Of a stretch of DNA of 12,036 bases, positions 1 to 5,704 are shown one piece after another. The notes below the pieces were generated by a model, which worked only from the letters and a program-made list of their open reading frames with translations, was not told where the DNA came from and ran no database searches. Source of the DNA: a bacterium (lineage in GTDB: Bacteria; Patescibacteriota; CPR2; UBA1875; JAJYID01); contig JAJYFH010000013.1 of NCBI GenBank assembly GCA_021791015.1, positions 1 through 12,036 on the forward strand, given 5' to 3'. The translations under genes and the position numbers were made by a program. Positions within the stretch are counted from its first letter, which is position 1. Every line of letters starts with the position of its first letter.

Positions 1-837
1 AAATGGAATATTAATCTCAGTTTCCATAGCGCTTGAAAGCTCAATCTTCGCTTTCTCGGCCGCTTCCTTTAGACGCTGCAAAGCTGCCGTGTCTTTTTTC
101 AGGTCAACGCCTTGGTCTTTCTTAAACTCTTCAGCGAGTACATCTATCAAATGCTGGTCGAAGTCGTCACCGCCAAGGTGAGTATCGCCATTGGTTGACT
201 TCACCTCAAAGACGCCATCGCCAAGCTCTAGGATAGAGATATCAAATGTACCGCCGCCAAGGTCGTATACGGCTATCTTCTCTTCCTTTTTCTTATCCAG
301 TCCGTATGCCAGCGCTGCTGCGGTCGGCTCGTTGATAATTCTCTTTACTTCAAGTCCTGCAATCTTTCCCGCGTCTTTAGTTGCCTGCCTTTGTGAGTCG
401 TTGAAGTAGGCCGGCACGGTGATAACTGCTTCGGTTACTGTTCCGCCCAGATAGCTCTCTGCATCTGCCTTCAGCTTCTGCAAAATCATTGCTGATATCT
501 CAGCCGGTGAGTAATCCTTATCGCCCATCTTCACCTTCACTCCGCCGTTTCCCTTCTCAATTTTATAAGGCATGAGCTCGATGTCGCGCTTCACTTCCGC
601 ATCGTCAAACTTTCGCCCGATCAGACGCTTCACTGAGAAGATTGTATTCTCATGATTTATGACTGCCTGCCTTTTGGCCGCTTGTCCGACTAGCCTCTCG
701 CCATCTTTGGTCATCGCCACGATGGACGGTGTGGTCCTTCCGCCTTCAGCGTTCGGGATAATGGTGGCCTTTCCGCCTTCCATCACCGCCATGGCTGAGT
801 TGGTTGTACCAAGGTCAATTCCGATAATTTTTCCCAT
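1..837 (-). CDS. dnaK: Chaperone DnaK (Hsp70), N-terminal 279 residues, cut by window edge
   Basis: Hsp70 chaperone: binds exposed hydrophobic peptides and cycles between ATP and ADP states with GrpE and DnaJ in the cytoplasm. The visible part is most of the ATPase domain. It starts MGKIIGIDLGTTNSAMAV (phosphate-1 motif at residues 6-13) and carries the phosphate-2 segment DLGGGTFDIS followed by the GGDDFDQ segment. The start is fixed by the conserved N-terminus and an AAGGGG-type SD about 9 bases upstream. The substrate-binding domain lies beyond the left edge. It is the last visible gene of the hrcA operon, 35 bases after the C39-like gene, so it is expected to be controlled from the CIRCE promoter. 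No frame disruption was seen. Assignment is certain at family level. Confidence 0.98.
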   Translation of the reverse strand, partial: MGKIIGIDLGTTNSAMAVMEGGKATIIPNAEGGRTTPSIVAMTKDGERLVGQAAKRQAVINHENTIFSVKRLIGRKFDDAEVKRDIELMPYKIEKGNGGVKVKMGDKDYSPAEISAMILQKLKADAESYLGGTVTEAVITVPAYFNDSQRQATKDAGKIAGLEVKRIINEPTAAALAYGLDKKKEEKIAVYDLGGGTFDISILELGDGVFEVKSTNGDTHLGGDDFDQHLIDVLAEEFKKDQGVDLKKDTAALQRLKEAAEKAKIELSSAMETEINIPF

Positions 838-872
838 TTTTATTCCCCTTTCTTAATTATTTTTGGTTAATA

Positions 873-1532
873 TTAATTACTAATTACTACCATGTAGGCG
901 CTAGAGCCCAAAATATTATTGGACAAAGCAAACCAAAGCTTCTCATCTGAAATCTTATGTTCTTTACCATCTATCGGGTCATTGAAGTAAAAATGATGAC
1001 TACTATATCCAGTCAGCGCAATATAATGGCCTGACCAATTATTTGAAGAGTCACTTTCTCGATAAATTTTAGAATTAACAGCAACCATAACGGGTAATTT
1101 TCTATCAATAAATTTTCTGTATTCAGCTAGAGAAGGCATTTTTACCCTAAAATCGACTCCAGAATCGATTAGATCGAGATAAACCTTTAATATTCTGAGG
1201 TTAATTTTGTCTTTCTCTTCCCCGATTTTTTTGGCAATATGTTTTCTTAATTGGTTTTTTGAATAATTCACTGAAGATGGATCAAAAAGATCAAGATTAT
1301 AAGTATAGCAAACTACATCGTAGCCTAACTTCCTTGCATAAAGGGCATTTTCAACACAGAAAGTCCCTGCATGTTTTGTCCGTTTATTTACAAAAGCGCC
1401 TCCAAGAGATTTTAATATTTTTTCCTCGTTCTCTTGCTCCCCAAAGTAATTTAGAACCATACTTAAAGTAGTTGGTCCACAACCCAAAACATCTTTTTGT
1501 TTAGCAAACGGCACTTTTAATTTCTTATTCAT
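873..1532 (-). CDS. C39-like papain-fold cysteine peptidase or related protein
   Basis: 219 residues. The N-terminus holds QKDVLGCGPTTLSMVLNYFG (residues 12-31), the typical Gln-x5-Cys-Gly-Pro-Thr signature of the peptidase C39-like/papain fold. Gln12 would be the oxyanion residue and Cys18 the nucleophile. A histidine in the segment SGHYIALTGY (His169) and Asn184/Asp185 in FYFNDP complete a plausible triad. There is no signal peptide or obvious membrane segment, so a cytoplasmic location is expected. It lies 14 bases after grpE and 35 before dnaK on the same strand with SD AAGAGAGA, so it is probably co-transcribed. Codon use is more AT-rich than in grpE and dnaK, which may mean later acquisition. 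Substrate is unknown. It could cleave a bacteriocin-like leader, act as a general peptidase, or be a transglutaminase-like relative. Confidence 0.75.
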   Translation of the reverse strand: MNKKLKVPFAKQKDVLGCGPTTLSMVLNYFGEQENEEKILKSLGGAFVNKRTKHAGTFCVENALYARKLGYDVVCYTYNLDLFDPSSVNYSKNQLRKHIAKKIGEEKDKINLRILKVYLDLIDSGVDFRVKMPSLAEYRKFIDRKLPVMVAVNSKIYRESDSSNNWSGHYIALTGYSSHHFYFNDPIDGKEHKISDEKLWFALSNNILGSSAYMVVISN

Positions 1533-1546
1533 TTCATCTCTCTTAA

Positions 1547-2101
1547 TTATTTCGCTAACTTAACTTTCGCGTATCTTAAAACTTTATCTTTATATATGTA
1601 CCCGGGTTCGTATTCTTCGATAATCTCATTCGATTTCTTCCCTTTCGCCGGCTCCATGTGTATCGCTTCGTGCAGATTTGGGTCAAACATTTGCCCGACT
1701 GTCGGTATCCGGCTAATCCCCATTTCATTCATCTTCGCTACGAACTGCTTCTCTACCGCGAGCATCCCCTGCGCCCATTCATTGCCTTCCAGCTCCTTCG
1801 GAAAATGGTTCCGCGCCCGTTCAAAGTTGTCGAATACAACAAGCAAATCTTTGATCGTTTCCAGCTTGCCGTAGTCAATCAGCTCCGCTTTCTCCTTCTC
1901 AACTCTTTGACGGTAGTTAATGAAGTCCGCCTGCGCCCTGGCGAGCATTTCCTTCAAAGCAGCATTTTCCGTTACAAGGGTCCGTCCCTTGTCATTTTCA
2001 GATTCTGCTTTGTCGTAACCGCCTTTTTTGTCATTCCCGCGCAGGCGGGAATCCAGTCGGTCTTCCTTCTTGCCTTTGGCTTTCTTGTCTTTTTCTTTCA
2101 T
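1547..2101 (-). CDS. grpE: Nucleotide exchange factor GrpE
   Basis: 184 residues, normal for the family. GrpE dimers release ADP from DnaK. A charged disordered head (about 1-40) is followed by a long coiled-coil helix (about 42-100, with the typical FINYRQRVEKEK stretch). A C-terminal beta-domain holds the signature VGQMFDPNLHEAIHMEP and ends RYAKVKLAK. SD AAAGGA precedes the ATG. Odd feature: residues 16-24 (LDSRLRGND) are encoded by a dispersed palindromic repeat, so the repeat has landed in the tolerant N-terminal tail without breaking the frame. It lies between the pterin-synthase-like gene and the C39-like gene in the CIRCE operon. Confidence 0.96.
   Translation of the reverse strand: MKEKDKKAKGKKEDRLDSRLRGNDKKGGYDKAESENDKGRTLVTENAALKEMLARAQADFINYRQRVEKEKAELIDYGKLETIKDLLVVFDNFERARNHFPKELEGNEWAQGMLAVEKQFVAKMNEMGISRIPTVGQMFDPNLHEAIHMEPAKGKKSNEIIEEYEPGYIYKDKVLRYAKVKLAK
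2030..2056. repeat. Dispersed palindromic repeat inside grpE
   Basis: Plus strand reads GTCATTCCCGC, GCAG, then GCGGGAATCCAG. The arms ATTCCCGC (2033-2040) and GCGGGAAT (2045-2052) are perfectly complementary with a 4-base loop. It resembles a dispersed repeat known from many bacterial genomes that translates as VIPAQAGIQ or DSRLRGND. Here it is read in the grpE frame as DSRLRGND. Confidence 0.85.
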
Positions 2102-2122
2102 ACTATTTGTCCTTTTTTATTC

Positions 2123-2182
2123 GTCATCCTCGAGGACTTTAGCCCGAAGGATCTCGAGATTCTTCACTCCGTTCAGAATGAC
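2123..2182. repeat. Dispersed repeat with GTCAT/ATGAC ends between grpE and upstream gene
   Basis: A 60-base unit begins GTCATCCTCGAGGA and ends TTCAGAATGAC, so its tips GTCAT and ATGAC are inverted. Internal segments (GAAGGATCTCGAGATTCTTC) form further inverted pairs. It resembles the common GTCATCCTGAGCGAAGGATCT-type repeats. Its right end supplies the last codons and the TGA stop of the pterin-synthase-like gene (2173-2175). Confidence 0.8.
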
Positions 2183-2535
2183 GGGTTATTAAATTCATCT
2201 TTATAAACGGTTGCATATCTCTCATCGGTTTCCCAAATTCTTACAAATTTCAATGGATATTTGTTTTTCAATTTCTGCGCAAAAAATGATGCTATTGATT
2301 CGTTCCCTGATGACTTATATCCTTCTTTACCTAATATTTCTTTTAAATCCTTGTCTGCAATATCTGAAATTATATCTTTCAAATCGCTGATCAAATCTTT
2401 GTGATCAACTCCTTCTACATAACCGCTTTCAAAACCAATCCTTCCTTCCACCACAATCTCTGCCTTGAAATCATGTTCGTGAGGATTGCTTCCATGAGTT
2501 GCTCTAAATTGTTCAACTATGCCAATTTCTGCCAT
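2173..2535 (-). CDS. 6-pyruvoyl-tetrahydropterin synthase / QueD-like protein, degenerate active site
   Basis: 120 residues. The pattern FRATH-x4-HEHDF (zinc-ligand-like His14, His19, His21), the segment ESGYVEGVDHKDLISDLKDII (residues 36-56, like the family's GmvvDFkdLK), NESIASFFAQKL and WETDERYATVY (Glu102) match the PTPS/6-carboxytetrahydropterin synthase fold in order and spacing. Two expected catalytic positions look changed. No cysteine lies between His14 and His19, and the usual Asp-His-x2-Leu-Asn is Asp61-Lys62-Asp-Leu-Lys. So zinc binding may persist while standard catalysis is doubtful; this is an inference from memory of the family. It starts 3 bases after hrcA with SD AGGAG overlapping the hrcA end, so it is in the operon. 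Its final residues and stop come from a dispersed repeat. A role in queuosine or folate synthesis is not shown. Confidence 0.6.
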   Translation of the reverse strand: MAEIGIVEQFRATHGSNPHEHDFKAEIVVEGRIGFESGYVEGVDHKDLISDLKDIISDIADKDLKEILGKEGYKSSGNESIASFFAQKLKNKYPLKFVRIWETDERYATVYKDEFNNPSF

Positions 2536-2538
2536 TTT

Positions 2539-3249
2539 TTAAACTCCTAGTTCGCTTTCCAACAAATCCCGTGTTCTTAAAACTAATGGAATAATCCTCT
2601 CATACGGCATTCTGGTCGGTCCCAGTACTCCGAGATACCCCCTTGTACTCTGAGGCAGCTGAACCCTTGAAACTATCAGCGAACACCCTGCTGACTTGCC
2701 TACAGGCGACTCATTTCCGATCAAAACCATAAAATCCTTTGTTCTCGGCAATTCCCTGAGTAATCCTTGTAAATTATCTATCATATTTGCGACCTGAAGT
2801 ACTCGGTCGTTGTCATAGAATTCGGGCTGGCGGAAGAGGTTTGCGAGGCCGTGAGAATAAATCTCCTGACCCATTGAGCTTATAGCCACATTTCGGGTCA
2901 TATCGGCAAGCGCCATCGCCGCCATGTCAAATCTGCGTTCAAAGTGCGAGTGCATGGCCTGAATCCTGCGCTCCAAGATGTCCTCTTCCCGCTTCGACAC
3001 TTCTTTTTCTTCTTTCTGAATCATGTCCACGAAATATCTGTAGCCCTTTTCGGTCGGAATCCTGCCGGCCGAAGTGTGCGGCTGCATTATAAATCCGCCC
3101 TCTTCCAGCATAGCCATCTCAGCACGAATCGTAGCTGACGAGTAAGGAAAAGCGTACTTTCTGACCAATGTCAAAGACCCAACCGGCTCCGCCGTCGATA
3201 CGTATTCACGTACAATTGCTTCTAAAATAGCTTCGCGTCTTGATGTCAT
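2539..3249 (-). CDS. hrcA: Heat-inducible transcription repressor HrcA, short form
   Basis: 236 residues, well below the roughly 340 of classical HrcA. The N-terminal winged helix includes SSATIRAEMAMLEEGGF and the wing/HrcA signature QPHTSAGRIPTEKGYRYFVD (about 37-75). A helical linker rich in Glu and Arg follows. The C-terminal part ends with the family motif GVLGPTRMPYERIIPLV near residues 208-224. HrcA binds CIRCE operators as a dimer and is chaperone-dependent in known systems. The start lies 112 bases from the predicted transcription start and has only a weak SD (ACGGAAA). A CIRCE element sits upstream, implying autoregulation of the whole operon. Confidence 0.95.
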   Translation of the reverse strand: MTSRREAILEAIVREYVSTAEPVGSLTLVRKYAFPYSSATIRAEMAMLEEGGFIMQPHTSAGRIPTEKGYRYFVDMIQKEEKEVSKREEDILERRIQAMHSHFERRFDMAAMALADMTRNVAISSMGQEIYSHGLANLFRQPEFYDNDRVLQVANMIDNLQGLLRELPRTKDFMVLIGNESPVGKSAGCSLIVSRVQLPQSTRGYLGVLGPTRMPYERIIPLVLRTRDLLESELGV

Positions 3250-3257
3250 AGGTTTCC

Positions 3258-3312
3258 GTCATTCTGGCTTGTCCAGAATCCTCCCTCTGTCATTCTGAAC
3301 TTGATTCAGAAT
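3258..3312. repeat. Two tandem palindromic repeats in the hrcA leader
   Basis: Two units each start GTCATTCTG. The first has arms ATTCTGG (3261-3267) and CCAGAAT (3273-3279). The second has ATTCTGAA (3292-3299) and TTCAGAAT (3305-3312). Both have 5-base loops starting CTTG. They belong to the same loose family as the repeats at 2030 and 2123. They are transcribed as hairpins in the hrcA 5' leader. Confidence 0.85.
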
Positions 3313-3337
3313 CTATATCAATAATCTTCCCCTATAA

Positions 3338-3364
3338 TTAGCACTCTACACTCGAGAGTGCCAA
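3338..3364. promoter_or_regulatory. CIRCE operator (HrcA binding site)
   Basis: TTAGCACTC (3338-3346), a 9-base spacer, then GAGTGCCAA (3356-3364). It matches the CIRCE consensus TTAGCACTC-N9-GAGTGCTAA at 17 of 18 arm positions. It spans the predicted start of the hrcA transcript. Confidence 0.97.
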
Positions 3365-3367
3365 ACA

Positions 3368-3397
3368 AATATATCAAATGCCTATCCCTCTTGTCAA
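3368..3397 (-). promoter_or_regulatory. Promoter of the hrcA-dnaK operon
   Basis: On the minus strand TTGACA (3397-3392), 18 bases, then TATATT (3373-3368), placing the start near 3361 inside the CIRCE. A perfect -35 box and this geometry fit classical repression by HrcA. Confidence 0.85.
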
Positions 3398-3419
3398 GAG
3401 TCAATTTTTGAGGTAAAAT
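3391..3419 (+). promoter_or_regulatory. Promoter of the A1-B1 unit
   Basis: TTGTCA (3391-3396), 17 bases, TAAAAT (3414-3419); predicted start near 3426. Its -35 box overlaps the -35 box of the divergent hrcA promoter. The same promoter layout recurs at 8336-8364. Confidence 0.8.
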
Positions 3420-3436
3420 AAAGCCCTGAGAAGGAA

Positions 3437-3462
3437 AAAGATGGGAGGGCTTCCATCTTTTT
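3437..3462 (+). terminator. Terminator-like hairpin in the A1 leader (possible attenuator)
   Basis: AAAGATGG (3437-3444) pairs perfectly with CCATCTTT (3453-3460) around the 8-base loop GAGGGCTT, and the run of T continues to 3462. It lies between the promoter and the A1 ATG, 29 bases before the start codon. It ends no gene, so premature termination of the A1 leader is a plausible role. Confidence 0.65.
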
Positions 3463-3491
3463 AAATTCTAGAACTTTGAAGGAGGTGACAG

Positions 3492-3968
3492 ATGGCGAAA
3501 GAAAAAATTAAATCAGCTAATGTAAACGTTGATATCGAGGAAGATATCAAGAGCATTGCTCTTTCAGTGGTCAGTGAGATACAGAGAAAGAGCGAGCATG
3601 TTGAAAACACGCTCGTAGTGTCTGCCGGTCCGGTTAACTTCCTTTTAACACGGAACACCGCATCGGTGCTTAACCAACTACGGTACGACCACAATGCTTA
3701 TGAGCAAACATATCATCTCCGTGAATGGTACGGCAAGCCGGTCGAAATGCGTTTCAGACGCAGTGATCCCATGGTTATCACTATTCCCGCTTGGGCGCTA
3801 GTGGTCAAAATAGATCGTGCTGAGTTCACCAGGTTCATGGAAGAATGCTATAACCTGCTAGTGAAAATGGACGATGAGTATACCGCCGAGCTCGTGAAGC
3901 AAACAACGGAAGAAATGCGGGTTCCTCCGAAGCGAATCGTCGATGAAGGTTGCGGCTCTCATCATTAA
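3492..3968 (+). CDS. Hypothetical protein A1, first gene of a two-gene unit
   Basis: 158 residues, not recognised. No signal peptide or membrane segment was seen, so it is probably cytoplasmic. The head is Lys/Glu-rich (MAKEKIKSANVNVDIEEDI), the middle mixed alpha/beta with an aromatic and basic patch (YHLREWYGKPVEMRFRRSDP, about 74-93), then an amphipathic helix (RAEFTRFMEECYNLLVKMDDEYTAELV, split here by eye). The tail EGCGSHH could bind metal, but this is only a guess. A strong SD GGAGGTGA precedes the ATG. B1 follows after 28 bases with its own SD. A1 shares its promoter and leader design with A2 (8441-8707), yet the two proteins are not visibly alike. Confidence 0.85.
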   Translation: MAKEKIKSANVNVDIEEDIKSIALSVVSEIQRKSEHVENTLVVSAGPVNFLLTRNTASVLNQLRYDHNAYEQTYHLREWYGKPVEMRFRRSDPMVITIPAWALVVKIDRAEFTRFMEECYNLLVKMDDEYTAELVKQTTEEMRVPPKRIVDEGCGSHH

Positions 3969-3996
3969 TCAACTCTTCGAACAAAAGAGGTGAAAC

Positions 3997-4299
3997 ATGC
4001 CATACGGTAACGAAAGAAAAGCGCCTGCGGTTAATATCGAAGACGCCAAGAAGATCATGGAGATGGTCTGGCATCAGGAAGAGGTCATGGTCGCGCTCTC
4101 GGACGGTAGTGAAGTGTGTCTGAAGAATGATCACGGCTCCCAGGAACCCGACATCAGCGCAGACAGAAGCTACGAGATACACCCCGAACCCCTGGAAAAG
4201 CTCGTCTTCAGGCTCCTGGAAACGAAGCAGCCCTTCATCGTCCAGGCCAACGGACAGCGCAAGATCTGCGGCTACTTCGCCATCGCCCGTGTAAACTAA
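3997..4299 (+). CDS. Hypothetical protein B1, duplicated family
   Basis: 100 residues of unknown function. The head is MPYGNERKAPAVNIEDAKKI, followed by a block from residue 19 to the end that is identical in protein sequence to the second copy B2. The block contains MEMVWHQEEVMVALSDGSEV, a single Cys in VCLKNDH, a Pro/Glu-rich turn and the C-terminal QRKICGYFAIARV. No membrane segment; it looks like a small globular alpha/beta protein. SD AAAGAGGTGA precedes the ATG by the usual distance. It is the second gene of the A1-B1 operon and ends at a strong terminator. Codon use is richer in GC than in the neighbouring Fic and C39-like genes. Because the family is present twice with a copied core, it is clearly a real gene. 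Confidence 0.9.
   Translation: MPYGNERKAPAVNIEDAKKIMEMVWHQEEVMVALSDGSEVCLKNDHGSQEPDISADRSYEIHPEPLEKLVFRLLETKQPFIVQANGQRKICGYFAIARVN
4050..4294 (+). repeat. 245-bp near-identical block, copy 1 (in B1)
   Basis: Matches 8806-9050 at an offset of 4756 with one difference, C4185 versus T8941, a silent change in a Pro codon. Identity stops sharply: upstream the two genes still encode related residues but their DNA has diverged, and downstream the 3' ends differ. Confidence 0.97.
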
Positions 4300-4327
4300 T
4301 CCTCGCACCACCAACCACGCACATCCA

Positions 4328-4356
4328 GGGCGGCCCCACAAGGCCGTCCTTTCCTC
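4328..4356 (+). terminator. Intrinsic terminator after B1
   Basis: GGGCGGCC (4328-4335), loop CCACAA, GGCCGTCC (4342-4349), then TTTCCTC. One G-T wobble in an 8-bp stem. The convergent Fic gene ends 23 bases further on. Confidence 0.85.
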
Positions 4357-4372
4357 TTTCAATACTAAAAGC

Positions 4373-5503
4373 TTATCTCTTAAATAAGTTTAAGTACTCA
4401 TCCATCACAAAAAGACGGTTTCTTGAAAAACCTGTCATTTCTCTAAGTATTTCTAACTTAATAAAATCGGCGACTAGCCTGTTCGCAGTAGCATAAGAAA
4501 CGTTAAGTTTATCAGCTATTTGGTTAAGACTCATAATAGGCGTGGAGAAAAAGGACAACATTAGTTTATTACCAGTCTTCGCACGACTTCCTAGAGTCAT
4601 TATTTTTTGTTCATATTGCTGCCTTAAGATAATGATTTTTTCAAAGGTCAACTTTCCATTCATGGCCGTCTCTATCACCCCGTTTAAAAAGAATTTAATC
4701 CACTGTTCTATATTACTCGTCGCCCGGACCATCGTAAGAGAGTCGTAGTATGAACCTCGATTTCTCTCAAAAAAGTCAGAGAGGTAAAGAGTTGGCTTGT
4801 TGAGAAAGCCCAAATCAACCAATTGCAAAGTTATAAGCAACCTACCAATCCTGCCGTTACCATCTAAAAACGGATGAATAGTCTCAAACTGGTAATGGGT
4901 TATTGCTATCTTTATGAGATTAGGTATCTCAAGCGCTTTATTGTGCCAAAATTTTTCAAGGTCTGAAAGTAGCGCGGAAACCTCTGAATGGTGAGGTGGA
5001 ACAAAGAAAGCATCGTCTGGCCTAGAACCACCAATCCAGTTTTGACTGTTCCTTATTTCACCTGGCTGCTTATGCCTCCCTCTCGCATTTGATAGAAGGA
5101 TTTTGTGTGTTTCCCTCAAGAGTCTTATCGAAAGAGGCAACTTTGCTAGTTCTTCAATAGCATAATTCATGCCCTTTATGTAGTTCTGAACCTCAACCCA
5201 ATCATCCCTTTTTTCTGGTGTAATTTCTTCCTCGGGTAGAACTGCCTCATCAATTTGTGTTTTTGTGCCCTCTATTCGACTGGAAGTGGTTGCCTCTTTT
5301 CTGATATGCATCATTATAAAGAAATCGACATCAGGAATCAGAGTTGAATATGCATTAAGTTCCCCAACATATCGGGTTGCCTCTTCTAAGAGCACATTTA
5401 TTTTCTTATCACTCCAAACAAAGCTCTTGTTGATAAGAGATGGCATGAAGCTTTTGTATTCATATTGTTGGACATATCGTCCGGCCTTAAAATCTGTTGC
5501 CAT
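4373..5503 (-). CDS. Fic family protein with N-terminal inhibitory motif and C-terminal winged helix
   Basis: 376 residues, normal for the long bacterial Fic class. The catalytic motif HPFLDGNGRIGR is complete (residues 210-221, His210, Asp214, Asn216, Arg218, Arg221), so AMP or another nucleotide group could be transferred to a protein hydroxyl. An (S/T)xxxE(G/N) inhibitory segment, SSRIEG (74-79), lies N-terminal to the Fic core, so the protein is probably auto-inhibited in cis and needs no separate antitoxin. A helix-turn-helix is visible near 325-350 (LNQIADKLNVSYATANRLV). The start has no clear SD, but a strong promoter is 29 bases upstream and transcription would begin about 22 bases before the ATG. 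An 11-base motif repeated in the promoter and at the start codon suggests autoregulation. Target unknown. Confidence 0.93.
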   Translation of the reverse strand: MATDFKAGRYVQQYEYKSFMPSLINKSFVWSDKKINVLLEEATRYVGELNAYSTLIPDVDFFIMMHIRKEATTSSRIEGTKTQIDEAVLPEEEITPEKRDDWVEVQNYIKGMNYAIEELAKLPLSIRLLRETHKILLSNARGRHKQPGEIRNSQNWIGGSRPDDAFFVPPHHSEVSALLSDLEKFWHNKALEIPNLIKIAITHYQFETIHPFLDGNGRIGRLLITLQLVDLGFLNKPTLYLSDFFERNRGSYYDSLTMVRATSNIEQWIKFFLNGVIETAMNGKLTFEKIIILRQQYEQKIMTLGSRAKTGNKLMLSFFSTPIMSLNQIADKLNVSYATANRLVADFIKLEILREMTGFSRNRLFVMDEYLNLFKR

Positions 5504-5560
5504 TTTTGAACATTAATTATTTCTTGTCTCCAATTTATAAAACTTTTGAACATTTGTCAA
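5504..5560 (-). promoter_or_regulatory. Fic gene promoter with duplicated operator-like motif
   Basis: Minus strand TTGACA (5560-5555), 17 bases, TAAATT (5537-5532). The plus-strand 11-mer TTTTGAACATT occurs at 5544-5554, filling much of the promoter spacer. It recurs at 5504-5514, next to the start codon. The copies are exactly 40 bp apart, close to four helical turns. Confidence 0.8.
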
Positions 5561-5577
5561 CCCTTATTTTCAAAATA

Positions 5578-5595
5578 ATATCTTTTTGAAGATAT
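5578..5595. promoter_or_regulatory. Perfect palindrome upstream of the Fic promoter
   Basis: ATATCTT, TTTG, AAGATAT: 7-bp arms around 4 bases, 18 bp upstream of the Fic -35 box. It may be a protein-binding site; nothing shows which protein. Confidence 0.4.
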
Positions 5596-5630
5596 AGATA
5601 CTCATATTAGCAAAATTCAAATCACCAATT

Positions 5631-5662
5631 AAAAACAGAGCAAGGCTGTAAGCTCTGTTTTT
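5631..5662. repeat. ACAGAGC hairpin repeat, copy 1
   Basis: AAAAACAGAGC (5631-5641) and GCTCTGTTTTT (5652-5662) form an 11-bp stem with a 10-base loop. It has the form of a bidirectional terminator, but no gene ends here: the Fic gene starts to the left and the permease starts to the right. A short GTCT/AGAC stem follows at 5667-5680. Related copies lie at 6482 and 8251. Confidence 0.9.
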
Positions 5663-5675
5663 CCCAGTCTCAAGC

Positions 5676-5704
5676 AAGACAAGCTGTCGAAAAAGTGCTA
5701 AATT
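5676..5704 (+). promoter_or_regulatory. Tentative promoter of the permease gene
   Basis: AAGACA (5676-5681), 17 bases, TAAATT (5699-5704). The -35 box is only a 4 of 6 match. The predicted start would fall near 5711, which is itself an in-frame ATG, so a leaderless transcript is possible. Confidence 0.4.

Noticed and set aside
1658..2206. Plus-strand frame of 182 residues opposite grpE
   Set aside because: Antisense shadow of grpE; its VIPAQAGIQ stretch is only the other reading of the dispersed repeat.
3421..3452. AAGCCCT (3421-3427) pairing with AGGGCTT (3446-3452) as an antiterminator for the A1 leader
   Set aside because: Most of the left arm lies before the predicted transcription start near 3426, and the A2 leader has no equivalent pair of similar length.
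4373..5503. Fic gene as toxin of a two-gene toxin-antitoxin pair
   Set aside because: No small antitoxin gene adjoins it, and the inhibitory motif SSRIEG is within the same protein.
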